Positions 16,933 through 25,921 of a stretch of 64,000 bases of DNA are shown here, piece after piece. A program made the position numbers and the translations under genes. Under the pieces are notes generated by a model that saw only the letters and a program-made list of their open reading frames with translations, searched no databases and was not told the origin of the DNA. Source of the stretch: JANMZO01 sp963763135 (lineage in GTDB: Bacteria > Actinomycetota > Acidimicrobiia > Acidimicrobiales > JANYDT01); contig CAVXNJ010000004.1 of NCBI GenBank assembly GCA_963763135.1, positions 372,001 through 436,000 of the forward strand, read 5' to 3'. Numbering within the stretch: the first letter of the stretch is position 1; the number at the start of each line of letters is the position of its first letter.

Positions 16933-18687
16933 GTGAACGACCGCTGGATCACCGACTGGACGCCCAGCATCCGTTGGCCGCACTACACGCGGGCCAATGC
17001 CGGCGAAGTTCTTCCGACCCCGGCCAGCCCACTTGGCCAGCAATTCACGTGGGAGAACGGCATCTGCATCGGATGGCGTGACGGGTACGTACGGGGCGGA
17101 TGCACGACCCTCGACGAATACACCGATTCACCGCCGGCGGCATGCGGGTTCTTCGGCGGGTACTTCTACATCAACCTCTCGAACGTGCGGATGCAGGGGG
17201 CACGAAACCCCGCGCTGACCGTCGAAGCCCTCGACCTGGCGTTCTTCGGCGAACATCCTGACGTCCCGCCATATGTCGCTGATCCCCGTGACGACCGTCC
17301 CGATCTGGCCCCGTACATCCTCGAGCGAATGGGCTGGGTGATGACCACGACGGCGTGGCCCGAGATCGACGACGAGAAAGCGTGGACGAAACAGCTGCGG
17401 GCCGAGCGGCCCGATCTGACCACGTTGTCGGATGGCGAACTCGTGGCGCGGGCCCGCTCAACGCAGCCGATGTTGGCGAAGCTGTTTGAGAGCCACACGG
17501 TGTCATCGGGCTCCTCCGGAATCGCACCGGGAATCCTGGCCGCCGTCGGTGCGGCCATTGGAGACCCGAACATTGCGATGACGCTTCTTTCGGGGATCGG
17601 TGAAGTCGACTCGGCCGAGCCCAATTACGCGCTCTGGGATCTCTCGCGAATGGTGCGCGCATCTTCAGATCTCACTGCGATCTTCGACGCCGGCGTCGCC
17701 GGAATCGTCGACCGTTTGACGGCAGCGGCCGCAGCCGGGTCGCGAGATGCCGAAGCGTTTCTTGCGGCCGGCACCCAATTCCTCGTCGACTTCGGGTCCC
17801 GGGGCCCCAATGAGTGGGAGATCTCGGCAGATACGTGGGAAACCAATCCCGAGATCGCGCTTGCGGCCCTGGACCGCATCCGGTTCCAGTCCAACGAAGA
17901 GTCTCCGAAGCTCCGCAACGCTAAGCGCGCAGAGGAGCGCGAGAAGCTCACTGCAGAGGTTCGGGCCAAGGTGGCGGCCCTCGGAAACGAAGAACTGATC
18001 GGTACCCTGGAGGCCGCGTTGGTGGCCGGGCACCAGATGAGTTTCCGGGAGCGAACCAAGACCAACATCATTCGTGTCGTGCACGAAGGACGAATGGTGT
18101 TTCGCGAGTTGGGTCGCCGACACGCCGAGGCCGGCGACATCGCTGATGCGTCGCACATCTTCATGTTGCTCGACTCGGAGCTCGACGCGTTTGTCGCCAA
18201 CCCGGCATCGTTCAAACAAACGCTCGAGCAGCGCGCGTCTGACTGGAATCTCCTGTGGGATCTGGAGCCACCGTTCTTCATCACCAACGGCAACGTTCCA
18301 CCCCTGGTCGAGTGGTCGCGCAAAGGCGAATCGCATGCGACCAAGGCGGTGGTCGGTGACGTCCTCAGCGGTGTCGCAGGGTGCCCCGGCACCGTTCGTG
18401 GTACCGCCCGGGTGATCCTCGATCCGGCTGATCCGTTCGCCCTTGACCCGGGTGACATCATGGTCGCCCCGCTCACCGACCCGGCCTGGACTCCGCTGTT
18501 CATGGCGGCGGGCGGTGTTGTCGTGAACGTAGGTGGGCAGATCAGCCACGCCATCATCGTCAGTCGCGAGCTGGGACTGCCATGCGTTGTGTCGGTAACC
18601 GACGCAACGGACCGCATCCCGGATGGGGCGCTCATCGAGGTCAACGGCGACACGGGCCACGTCACGATTCTTGAGGTGCGGGCATGA
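16933..18687 (+). CDS. PEP-utilising swivel-domain protein without ATP-grasp domain
   Basis: 584 aa. The C-terminal 100 residues are a phosphohistidine swivel domain of the PEP synthase / PPDK type, with the His in GGQISHAIIVSRELGLPCVV and the preceding GCPGTVRGTARV. The first 400 residues form a domain seen in PEP-utilising proteins, but I find neither an ATP-grasp domain nor a PEP barrel. It would therefore need a partner kinase in trans, as in split phenylphosphate synthase; none is present. The GTG start follows GAGGAG. The gene overlaps the LLM gene downstream by four bases and heads a long plus-strand operon. Confidence 0.75.
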   Translation: MNDRWITDWTPSIRWPHYTRANAGEVLPTPASPLGQQFTWENGICIGWRDGYVRGGCTTLDEYTDSPPAACGFFGGYFYINLSNVRMQGARNPALTVEALDLAFFGEHPDVPPYVADPRDDRPDLAPYILERMGWVMTTTAWPEIDDEKAWTKQLRAERPDLTTLSDGELVARARSTQPMLAKLFESHTVSSGSSGIAPGILAAVGAAIGDPNIAMTLLSGIGEVDSAEPNYALWDLSRMVRASSDLTAIFDAGVAGIVDRLTAAAAAGSRDAEAFLAAGTQFLVDFGSRGPNEWEISADTWETNPEIALAALDRIRFQSNEESPKLRNAKRAEEREKLTAEVRAKVAALGNEELIGTLEAALVAGHQMSFRERTKTNIIRVVHEGRMVFRELGRRHAEAGDIADASHIFMLLDSELDAFVANPASFKQTLEQRASDWNLLWDLEPPFFITNGNVPPLVEWSRKGESHATKAVVGDVLSGVAGCPGTVRGTARVILDPADPFALDPGDIMVAPLTDPAWTPLFMAAGGVVVNVGGQISHAIIVSRELGLPCVVSVTDATDRIPDGALIEVNGDTGHVTILEVRA

Positions 18688-19682
18688 GCGCGAATGCACG
18701 AACCGCGAAGCCGTTCCGCTTCGGCGTGCAGTCGTACTCGGCCGCGTCGGGAGCGGATTGGCGGGAGCAGGCCCGAACTGCGGAGTCGTTGGGTTACTCC
18801 GCCCTGCACCTGGCCGATCACGTCATCGGTCCGGGTCCGGCGTTGGCCGCCACCAATCACCCCGTGCAAAACCTCTCTCCCGTGCCTGCGATGGCGGTTG
18901 CTGCGGAGGCCACGACCACGCTGAAGGTCGGCTGTCGTGTGTTCTGCACGGACTACCGCAACCCGGTCATGTTGGCCAAGGACCTCGCCACGCTCGACAT
19001 GTTCAGTGAAGGTCGCCTTGAGGTTGGGCTCGGGGCCGGCTGGCTCCAGGGCGAGTACGAGGCCATCGGCCTTCCGTTCGATCGACCCGGGGTTCGCATA
19101 GATCGCTTTGAGGAAACGTTGGCCGTCGTCCGTGCCTGCTTCAATCCAGGCGAAGTTGATGTTCGCGGTAAGCACGTGCACGCTGTCGGATTTGAAGGGG
19201 TTCCCAAGCCGGCGACGCGTCCGGGCGGCGCACTGCCCCCGTTGATGATCGGAGGCGGATCCAAGCGCATGCTCACCATCGCCGGTCGCGAGGCCGACAT
19301 CGTCAGTTTGAACTTCGACAACTCGTCCGGCAAGATCGGCCCGGCGGGTGTCGGATCGTCAACGGCCGAGCTCACTGCGGCAAAAATCGGCTGGATACGC
19401 GACGGGGCAGGCGAACGATTCGACAGTATCGAAATCGAGATAGGCGCGTACTTCACTGTTGTCACCGATCACCGGTCGGTGACGCTGGAGAAGATGGGTC
19501 CGATGTTGGGACTGAGCGCTGAGCAGTTCGGCGAGCATCCACACGGTCTGGTCGGGTCGGTCGAAGCCATATGTGAGCAGATCATCCAACGCCGGGAGGC
19601 CTACGGCATCAGCTACATCACTGTCGGACGCTCAGTCATGGAGGCGTTCGCCCCCGTGGTCGCCCGCCTCTCCGGATCCTGA
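18684..19682 (+). CDS. LLM-class F420-dependent oxidoreductase
   Basis: 332 aa luciferase-like TIM barrel. Typical stretches are SALHLADHVIG, LDMFSEGRLEVGLGAGW and LPPLMIGGGSKRML. Family members use F420 or FMN for hydride transfer or oxygenation. Actinobacterial members in catabolic clusters often act on ring or acyl-CoA intermediates, but this is general knowledge and not evidence here. The ATG overlaps the upstream stop (ATGA), indicating coupling. Confidence 0.88.
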   Translation: MSANARTAKPFRFGVQSYSAASGADWREQARTAESLGYSALHLADHVIGPGPALAATNHPVQNLSPVPAMAVAAEATTTLKVGCRVFCTDYRNPVMLAKDLATLDMFSEGRLEVGLGAGWLQGEYEAIGLPFDRPGVRIDRFEETLAVVRACFNPGEVDVRGKHVHAVGFEGVPKPATRPGGALPPLMIGGGSKRMLTIAGREADIVSLNFDNSSGKIGPAGVGSSTAELTAAKIGWIRDGAGERFDSIEIEIGAYFTVVTDHRSVTLEKMGPMLGLSAEQFGEHPHGLVGSVEAICEQIIQRREAYGISYITVGRSVMEAFAPVVARLSGS

Positions 19683-19823
19683 GTTGCTACCAAGGGTTCC
19701 GCTCGGGTCGCGACCCGGGCCCGCATCGTCGACCATCCCCGCCGAACGTTCAGTTCGATCTCGGTACCGTCCCATGCAGTTCTCCATTCGTTTAGCCGTA
19801 GACAATCCCGAAAGGTTTCTTCG

Positions 19824-20913
19824 ATGAAGGTCGGTATCAATCTCCCCGCGCAGTTTCCGTTCGCCAGCACCGAGCAGTTGCTGCCGCTCTACGAGCAGAT
19901 GGGAGCCGACTCGTACTGGGCTCCCGACCACATCCTCGGCGTGTTTCACCCGGGGCTGTGGGCCGAGACGCCGCTGTCGGCGCTGGCCGCCGACCCCGAC
20001 GCGTTCTACGACCCGTTCGCGTACGGTGCCGTCGCCGGCCGGATGACCGACCAAGCCGTACGGCATATCGGTCACCGATGCGACGCGTCGTGGTGCGGCC
20101 GACCTGGCGCGCACCGCGCTGACCTTGAACGACCTCATTCCGGGTGGTTTCATCCTCGGCATTGGCTCCGGCGAAGCCGAGAGCCTCCTACCCTTCGGTT
20201 ATCCGTTCGACAAACCGGTAGCGCGCCTCGAGCAGGTCCTTATCGAGCTGCGCTCGTTGCTCGACCACGGCGTGATGCCTGACGGTGGCGTTGGTCGTAT
20301 GGGACTCCCGTTGAAGGCCGACGGTCGGGGCAGCCCACCGGTTTGGGTGGCGGGTCACGGTGATCGCATGTTGCGCCTCACCGGCCAATACGGTGACGGC
20401 TGGATACCGGCCTGGTGGATGTCGCCCGACGAATACGGCGCAAAGCGTGCGATCATCGCAGACCACGCAGCGAAAGCGGGTCGACCGACGCCAGAGTGCT
20501 CGCTGCTGCCGTTCGTGCTGTTCGCCGAGTCCCAGGACCGCGCCGCCGAAATGTTCGAAGCGGAGCCGCTCGGCAAGCTGTTCGGCCTGTTTGCCATGGG
20601 ATCCATCTGGGAGGCGCACGGTATGAAACACCCGTTGGGGAACGATTCCAAAGGTTTCGTCGACGTCATCATCCACGATCTTTCACCGGACGACCTCCGC
20701 GACCTCGCCCCCACGATTCCCTTCGACATGGTGAAACAGGTGCTCTTCATCGGCAACGCCGATGAGTTGGCCGGCCAGTTCGAGGCGTATGCCCGCAACG
20801 GGCTCGAGCATGTCGTGATGGCCAATCTCACAGGTGTCATCGGCGGAATGGACGAAATCATTGCCCGCGGTGCCGACCTGCCCGCGCTCAAAAATGTTCT
20901 CAGTGATTTGTAA
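19824..20913 (+). pseudogene. LLM-class F420-dependent oxidoreductase, frameshifted
   Basis: The start (ATG after GAAAGG) encodes MKVGINLPAQFPFAS and continues with good LLM sequence to GRMTDQA near base 20057. After that only the +1 frame makes sense: PYGISVTDATRRGAADLART, then FILGIGSGEAE, VWVAGHGDRMLRL and so on to a normal C-terminus at 20913. One extra base or two lost bases between about 20041 and 20065 would explain this. Joined, it would be about 362 aa, the usual length. The downstream part alone could start at 20125 but would lack the N-terminal barrel strands. It is either a recent pseudogene or a sequencing error. It lies between an intact LLM gene and a P450. Confidence 0.8.
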
Positions 20914-20930
20914 GAAGACGGAGCCAAGAC

Positions 20931-22199
20931 ATGACCACCACCGAAGTTGACCTCAAGTCGTTCAACCCCTTTGATCCCACCACGCTGCAGTGCCCTTACC
21001 CGCACTACGCGAAGATGCGGGCCGAGGAGCCAGTGCTGCACGTTCCCGGACTCGGTATGTACCTCGTATCGAACCACGCCCTCGTCAGCGAGATCATGCG
21101 TGACACCGAAACGTTCTCTTCGGCGTTCGGCAACACGAGCATGCCGCTACCCGCCGAGGACCGAGCCAGGATGATGGAGGTCATCGCTGAGGCTTATCCG
21201 CGCGTGCCGACCATGCTTACAGCGGACCCGCCGAACCACACCAGATATCGGCGGTTGGTCTCGAAAGCCTTCACGCCGAAGGCAGTCGCCGAATTGGAGC
21301 CCGTCATCCGATCCATCACGACGCGACTCATCGACGGTTGGATCACCACCGGACGCATCGAGTTCGTGAAGCAGTTCGCCGTTCCGCTACCGGTCGAGGT
21401 AATCGCCAAGGCACTGAACGTGCCCGACGATCGGCTCGCGGATTTCAAGAAGTGGTCCGACGACTCCATCGCTGGGATCGGGACCAGCATCTCGATAGAT
21501 CAGCGCCTCGAGGCCGAACGGGGCGTGAACGAGTTCCAAAGGTATTTCGCAGCTGAACTCGACAAGCGGCGCCACAGCCCCCAAGACGACCTGCTCACCA
21601 ATCTGCTGAATGCACGTATCGACGACGATGATCCCGACGTGAGTGATAAGCGCGCTTTGGATATGCCGGAGATGCTCAGCATCGTGCAGCAGCTCCTCGT
21701 CGCCGGTAACGAGACAACGACCAAGATGCTCACTGAAATGATGCGACTGCTGGCCGAGAACCCTGACCAATGGGTGCAGGTGAAGGCCGATCCCTCCCGT
21801 ATTCCGTCAATCATCGAAGAGACGCTTCGGTTGTCGACCCCCACGCAGGGCATGTTCCGCATCGCAACCCGTGACGTGGAGTTGGCCGGCGTCCAGATCC
21901 CGAAAGGCAGCCGGGTGGTCATTGTGTTCATGTCGGCGAACCGCGACGAGGTCTTGTTCGAGGAACCCGATTCGTTCGCTCCGGATAGGGCCAACCTCAA
22001 TGACCATCTCGCCTTTGGCAAAGGCACGCATTTCTGTCTTGGAGCAAACCTGTCGCGACTCGAAGGCCGTGTGGCGCTGCAGGAACTATCAAAGCGGATA
22101 GCGTCGTTCACCCTGGCCGATACCAACGATTTCGCTTATCACCCCAGCTTCATGTTGCGCGGCCTGGTGAAGCTCGACGTCGACGTCGTTCCCGCGTGA
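20931..22199 (+). CDS. Cytochrome P450
   Basis: 422 aa. I-helix AGNETTTK, ExxR in EETLRL, and the haem loop FGKGTHFCLG with the axial Cys. It resembles the P450 at 10691 in opening (DLKSFNPFDPTTLQCPYPHYAKMRAE against DLMSFRPLDPDIQQCPFDYHRAMRAE). Seventeen bases separate it from the broken LLM gene, so it should be in the same transcript. Electron partner and substrate unknown. Confidence 0.93.
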   Translation: MTTTEVDLKSFNPFDPTTLQCPYPHYAKMRAEEPVLHVPGLGMYLVSNHALVSEIMRDTETFSSAFGNTSMPLPAEDRARMMEVIAEAYPRVPTMLTADPPNHTRYRRLVSKAFTPKAVAELEPVIRSITTRLIDGWITTGRIEFVKQFAVPLPVEVIAKALNVPDDRLADFKKWSDDSIAGIGTSISIDQRLEAERGVNEFQRYFAAELDKRRHSPQDDLLTNLLNARIDDDDPDVSDKRALDMPEMLSIVQQLLVAGNETTTKMLTEMMRLLAENPDQWVQVKADPSRIPSIIEETLRLSTPTQGMFRIATRDVELAGVQIPKGSRVVIVFMSANRDEVLFEEPDSFAPDRANLNDHLAFGKGTHFCLGANLSRLEGRVALQELSKRIASFTLADTNDFAYHPSFMLRGLVKLDVDVVPA

Positions 22200-22241
22200 A
22201 CAAATCATTCCTACCAAACCAACGAACACGGAGTTCTTGTA

Positions 22242-22676
22242 ATGCCACTTGATTCACTGCCCAGCGAGTTCCTCTTCACCATCACCGCCAACACGGCTGA
22301 CAAACCTTCGGTGATGATCCCGTCCGGTCCGAACGGGACGCGGGTCGTTGTCACCGCGATGAGCGGAACCTTTGAAGGACCGAAACTGAAAGGTAAGGTC
22401 GCTGACGCAGCCGGAGGCGACTGGGTCATCGTCCGCCCCGACGGGATGATGTCGCTCGACGTGCGCCTGTGTCTTCTCACCGACGATGGCGCCTCGATCT
22501 ACATGACCTACACGGGTCTCGGTCGCCGCGAGGCTGACGGTTCGACCCACATCCGCACCGTGCCGCGCTTCGAGACCGCCGATGACCGGTACACCTGGCT
22601 GAACTGTGTGCAGGCCGTCAGCCACGGCACCACCGGCAAAGGCACGGTCACCTACGACGTCTACGGTCTCCTCTAA
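22242..22676 (+). CDS. DUF3237 domain protein
   Basis: 144 aa, the full length of the small DUF3237 beta-barrel family, whose function is not established. Typical features are the opening FLFTITANT, the strand GTFEGPKLKGKVADAAGGDWV, DVRLCLLTDDGA and the end WLNCVQAV. Forty-two bases after the P450, with an ACGGAG ribosome site. The SDR gene follows with no gap. In other actinobacteria such proteins accompany SDR and Rieske genes, which suggests a role in small-molecule catabolism. Confidence 0.8.
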   Translation: MPLDSLPSEFLFTITANTADKPSVMIPSGPNGTRVVVTAMSGTFEGPKLKGKVADAAGGDWVIVRPDGMMSLDVRLCLLTDDGASIYMTYTGLGRREADGSTHIRTVPRFETADDRYTWLNCVQAVSHGTTGKGTVTYDVYGLL

Positions 22677-23486
22677 ATGGGGGCGTTATCCGACAAAGTC
22701 GCTGTTGTAACGGGTTCGAGCAAGGGCATCGGGCGAGGCACGGCGATCGCGTTGGCCGAGAAAGGGGCGACGGTCTACATCACGGGCCGCACCACCACCG
22801 GAGAGTTGTCGATCGGTCGAACTGTCGAAATGGTCGAAGCCGCTGGAGGAAAAGGCATCGCGGTGCAGGTCGACCATGGCGACGACGCGCAGATAGCGGC
22901 CTTGTTCGATCAGGTCCGGTCCGAGCAGGGTCACCTCGACATCCTGGTCAACAACGTGTACAAGATCCCGAATCCTCCTGCGTGGGGCGGCGGGTTCTGG
23001 GACCACCCGATCCAGGTGTGGGACGACCAGGTCGGAATTGGTCTGCGCGCCCACTATGTCGCTTCGTGGCACGCGGCTCCACTGTTGTTCGCTGCGGGCC
23101 CGGGCGGATTTATCTGCAACGTTTCCTCACCGGGCGGGCAGAGTTACCACTTCAGCTCGTCCTATGGCGCTGGCAAGGCGGGCCTGGATCGGCTCACCGC
23201 CGACATGGCTATTGAGCTGGAGCCGAAAGGCATCGCTGCGGTGACCCTGTATCCGGGCAGCGTGTCCACGGAGTTCATCCAGGAGTGGTCAGGAAAACGA
23301 GCCATGGATCTCTCTACGTCCCAGACAACGCTGGGCGTGGGCAGAACCGTGGCAACCCTGGCCACGTTGCCGGACCTCATGAAACGCAGCGGCACGATCC
23401 AGTGGTGCGAAGACATCTCACGCGAGTTCGATGTTCGCGACGAGTTTGGCAACCTGTTGCCGACCTACGCGAAGCGGGTTCGCTGA
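22677..23486 (+). CDS. SDR oxidoreductase (DHRS1-like)
   Basis: 269 aa NAD(P)-dependent short-chain dehydrogenase. TGSSKGIG cofactor loop, DILVNNVY, Ser in NVSSPGG, and the active pair YxxxK in SYGAGKAGLD. The insert between the NN motif and the catalytic Ser (PNPPAWGGGFWDHP) and the tail with the WCEDISREF stretch resemble the DHRS1 branch. It begins at the base after the DUF3237 stop and ends the operon, followed by a convergent gene 17 bases on. Confidence 0.88.
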   Translation: MGALSDKVAVVTGSSKGIGRGTAIALAEKGATVYITGRTTTGELSIGRTVEMVEAAGGKGIAVQVDHGDDAQIAALFDQVRSEQGHLDILVNNVYKIPNPPAWGGGFWDHPIQVWDDQVGIGLRAHYVASWHAAPLLFAAGPGGFICNVSSPGGQSYHFSSSYGAGKAGLDRLTADMAIELEPKGIAAVTLYPGSVSTEFIQEWSGKRAMDLSTSQTTLGVGRTVATLATLPDLMKRSGTIQWCEDISREFDVRDEFGNLLPTYAKRVR

Positions 23487-23503
23487 CCGGTTCCTGCTGG
23501 GCG

Positions 23504-24388
23504 TCAGAACAGATGCGGGGCCAGGAGACTGAATCCCGTGTCGCTCATCGGACTCACCTGCACGCGACCGATACCCGCGTCGGCCAGCGCAAGCATTGAG
23601 TCAGCCACCTTGGCGGCTTCGCCGAAGAAGCCGCCAAGAAAGCTGTCTCCCAACATGGCCGACAGCGCCCTGGTGCGGGCATCATCGCCGACTGAGCACA
23701 GGATGAAGACACCCAGGGGCACGGTGGGATTCACCGATCGGACTTTGTCGACGAGGTCACTCAGATGACTTCGTGGAATGGCCGATAGCGCCTTCACGTC
23801 GAGTGCGCCGTCGCGCGTTGCCGCTGCGATGAGCTTGAGCTCCACGCGATCCACATGTGGTGCGATGCCTCGGATGGTGCGATCACCGCCCAGTGATGCC
23901 ACCAGCGGGGGAGGGCCCATTACCGGTCGGGGCCCCAGGCCCGGCACGTCGATGTTGTAGTGCTTTCCTTCGAAACGGCACGACCCGTCACGCAGCAACG
24001 AGCGAGCGATCTGTGCCGCCTCGATGTAGCGACTTGCCCGTTCGCCTGCTGCCGGGTACTCCCAGCCGATGGCCTCGACTTCATCCCGCGTCCATCCGGC
24101 CCCGAGTCCGGCCTCGAACCGGCCCCCTGAGACCACCTGCATCTGCAGCGAAGCCTGGGCGAACTCGACCGGTGAACGGAAGAGATTGTTGGCAAACGAT
24201 GACGTAATCAACGGGCGCGTCGTGGATGCCGCCATCGTCGCGAGCGTGACCCACAGATGCGGGAATTTCCGGTCGGCGGACCAGAAGTGATCCGCACAAC
24301 CCAGCACCTGCCATCCCTCGGCTTCCCGGCTTCGGGACCAGGCGATCGGATCCTGGTCACTGCTCATGAAGTTGGCAACAAAGTCCAT
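23504..24388 (-). CDS. LLM-class F420-dependent oxidoreductase
   Basis: 294 aa luciferase-like barrel: LGCADHFW, VVSGGRFEAGLGAGWTRDEVEAIG, and LGVFILCSVGDDA. It is shorter than the other LLM genes of the window and has a distinct C-terminus, MSDTGFSLLAPHLF. It is divergent from the Rieske gene at 24518, with a palindromic operator between them nearer the Rieske gene. The reaction is not predictable beyond F420- or FMN-linked redox chemistry. Confidence 0.85.
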   Translation of the reverse strand: MDFVANFMSSDQDPIAWSRSREAEGWQVLGCADHFWSADRKFPHLWVTLATMAASTTRPLITSSFANNLFRSPVEFAQASLQMQVVSGGRFEAGLGAGWTRDEVEAIGWEYPAAGERASRYIEAAQIARSLLRDGSCRFEGKHYNIDVPGLGPRPVMGPPPLVASLGGDRTIRGIAPHVDRVELKLIAAATRDGALDVKALSAIPRSHLSDLVDKVRSVNPTVPLGVFILCSVGDDARTRALSAMLGDSFLGGFFGEAAKVADSMLALADAGIGRVQVSPMSDTGFSLLAPHLF

Positions 24389-24490
24389 GTGTCATCCTGA
24401 CGCAGCCGCCCCGTGGGGCGCAGTTGAACGGCGGTGGGCGGCGAAACGCTTCGGATCAGGAGATCCGAAGCGGCCGTTCGTCGTGACTTT

Positions 24491-24510
24491 AATTCATCAT
24501 TCGGTTAGTT
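24491..24510. promoter_or_regulatory. 20-bp palindromic operator, copy 4
   Basis: AATTCATCATTCGGTTAGTT has one mismatch to the consensus (position 5). TAGTTT overlapping its right arm is a plausible -10 hexamer, seven bases from an ATG with no Shine-Dalgarno. This suggests a leaderless, repressible transcript. Confidence 0.65.
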
Positions 24511-24517
24511 TCTTGTA

Positions 24518-25888
24518 ATGGGTGAATTCGTAACGTTCCAACGGTCTGACATGGAGAGCGTCCAGGATCTGTTGCGCGAAGACACGTTTCCTGTGCCGGC
24601 GCCCCTGTTGGAGCATCGGCCGTCGGAATTGGGCACCCATGATGTTGACCCTTCGGTGTACACCTCGCAGGCGATTCACGACCTCGAAGTTGAGCGCCTA
24701 TGGAAGAAAGTCTGGCAATGGGCGTGCCGGGTGGAGGAGATCCCGAACGTTGGCGACCACATTGTCTACGACGTGGCTCACCTCTCGGTCATCGTTGTGC
24801 GGGTAGCGGCCGGTGATGGCCCGAATGCGATTAAGGCATTTCACAATGTTTGTCTGCACCGTGGCACCCAACTTCGGGTGAGCGACGGCAACGTGCCGAT
24901 GTTCCGGTGCCCGTTCCACGGATGGACCTGGAACCTCGACGGCTCGCTCAACTGGGTGTCGTGCGACTGGGACTTCCCGCATGTGGAGGCTGCAAAATTC
25001 TCGCTGCCCGAAGTGCGGCTTGACACGTGGCAGGGCTTCGTATTCATCAACTTCGACGCCGACTGCGAACCGCTCACCGAGTACCTGCAGAACATTCCCG
25101 AGCACTTCACGCACTTTCCGTTGGAAGATCGTTTCATCGCCATTCACGTCGAGCGAACCATGCCGGCCAACTGGAAGGTGACGATGGGAGCGTTCATCGA
25201 GGCGTACCACTCGGTGGTCACGCACCCGCAGATCCTTCCGTATACCGGCGACGCGAACACGCAGTACGACATCTACGACCTGCACTCGCGCATGATCACG
25301 CCGTTCGCAGTGGCGTCACCGCACATCGGTGGGCGCGCCTATGAACAGGCTGAAATCCTTCGGACCATCCTGCAATACCGGGGCACCGATCCGGATACGT
25401 TCGAACTTCCGGAGGGAGGTCGGGCTCGCCCCGTTGCGGCGGCCGACGCCCGCAAGCGGATCGGTGCCATTGCCGGTGCCGATCTGTCGAACGTGTGTGA
25501 TTCCCTGATGGTCGACGCGGTCGAGTACTTCGTGTTTCCGAACTTCATGCCGTGGGCGGCGTACGGATCACCGATTCAATACCGCTTCCGACCCAACGGT
25601 GACGACGTGAACTCGTGTCTCATGACGGTCATGATGCTCATGCCGTTCGCTGGCGAGCGACCGCCGGCCGCGAAGGTCACGAAGATTGCGTCGGATCGAC
25701 CGTGGAGCGACGCCCCCCAGCTTGCTGGCCTCGCCGCCATCTTCGAGCAGGACACCTCCAATCTCGCTCGGGTTCAGAAGGGCCTGCGAGCCACCCCGCG
25801 AAAGGGTGTCACCCTGGGCGACTATCAGGAGGCCCGCATCCGACATTTCCATCAGAACATCGATCGTTACCTCAGCGTCGAATCATAA
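24518..25888 (+). CDS. Rieske non-haem iron oxygenase, alpha subunit (type 1)
   Basis: 456 aa. Rieske ligands are in CLHRGTQL and CPFHGWTW. The iron site is in EAYHSVVTHPQ, with a carboxylate probably in CDSLMVDAVEYFVFPNF. It is paralogous along its whole length to the genes at 8905 and 30064, but has no small coupled partner. The ATG is probably leaderless because no RBS is present and a likely -10 lies seven bases upstream; a second ATG is 11 codons in. A CoA-transferase gene follows after 33 bases. Confidence 0.9.
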   Translation: MGEFVTFQRSDMESVQDLLREDTFPVPAPLLEHRPSELGTHDVDPSVYTSQAIHDLEVERLWKKVWQWACRVEEIPNVGDHIVYDVAHLSVIVVRVAAGDGPNAIKAFHNVCLHRGTQLRVSDGNVPMFRCPFHGWTWNLDGSLNWVSCDWDFPHVEAAKFSLPEVRLDTWQGFVFINFDADCEPLTEYLQNIPEHFTHFPLEDRFIAIHVERTMPANWKVTMGAFIEAYHSVVTHPQILPYTGDANTQYDIYDLHSRMITPFAVASPHIGGRAYEQAEILRTILQYRGTDPDTFELPEGGRARPVAAADARKRIGAIAGADLSNVCDSLMVDAVEYFVFPNFMPWAAYGSPIQYRFRPNGDDVNSCLMTVMMLMPFAGERPPAAKVTKIASDRPWSDAPQLAGLAAIFEQDTSNLARVQKGLRATPRKGVTLGDYQEARIRHFHQNIDRYLSVES

Positions 25889-25903
25889 GTGCGCATACTC
25901 TAT

Positions 25904-25919
25904 TAGTTCGGGGGAACTA
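25904..25919 (+). promoter_or_regulatory. Inverted repeat over the ribosome site of the CoA-transferase
   Basis: Perfect arms TAGTTC and GAACTA are separated by GGGG, ending two bases before the ATG. The G-run is the only candidate ribosome site and would sit in the loop. It could be an operator or an RNA hairpin modulating translation. Confidence 0.4.
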
Positions 25920-25921
25920 CA

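Noticed and set aside
17625..19181. Minus-strand open frame of 518 codons
   Set aside because: Low-complexity Ser/Arg/Pro-rich product opposite the PEP swivel and LLM genes; a mirror of their codon bias.
19704..19717. CGGGTCGCGACCCG palindrome after the LLM gene as terminator
   Set aside because: Perfect but without loop or T tract, and the operon seems to continue. Too little to call.
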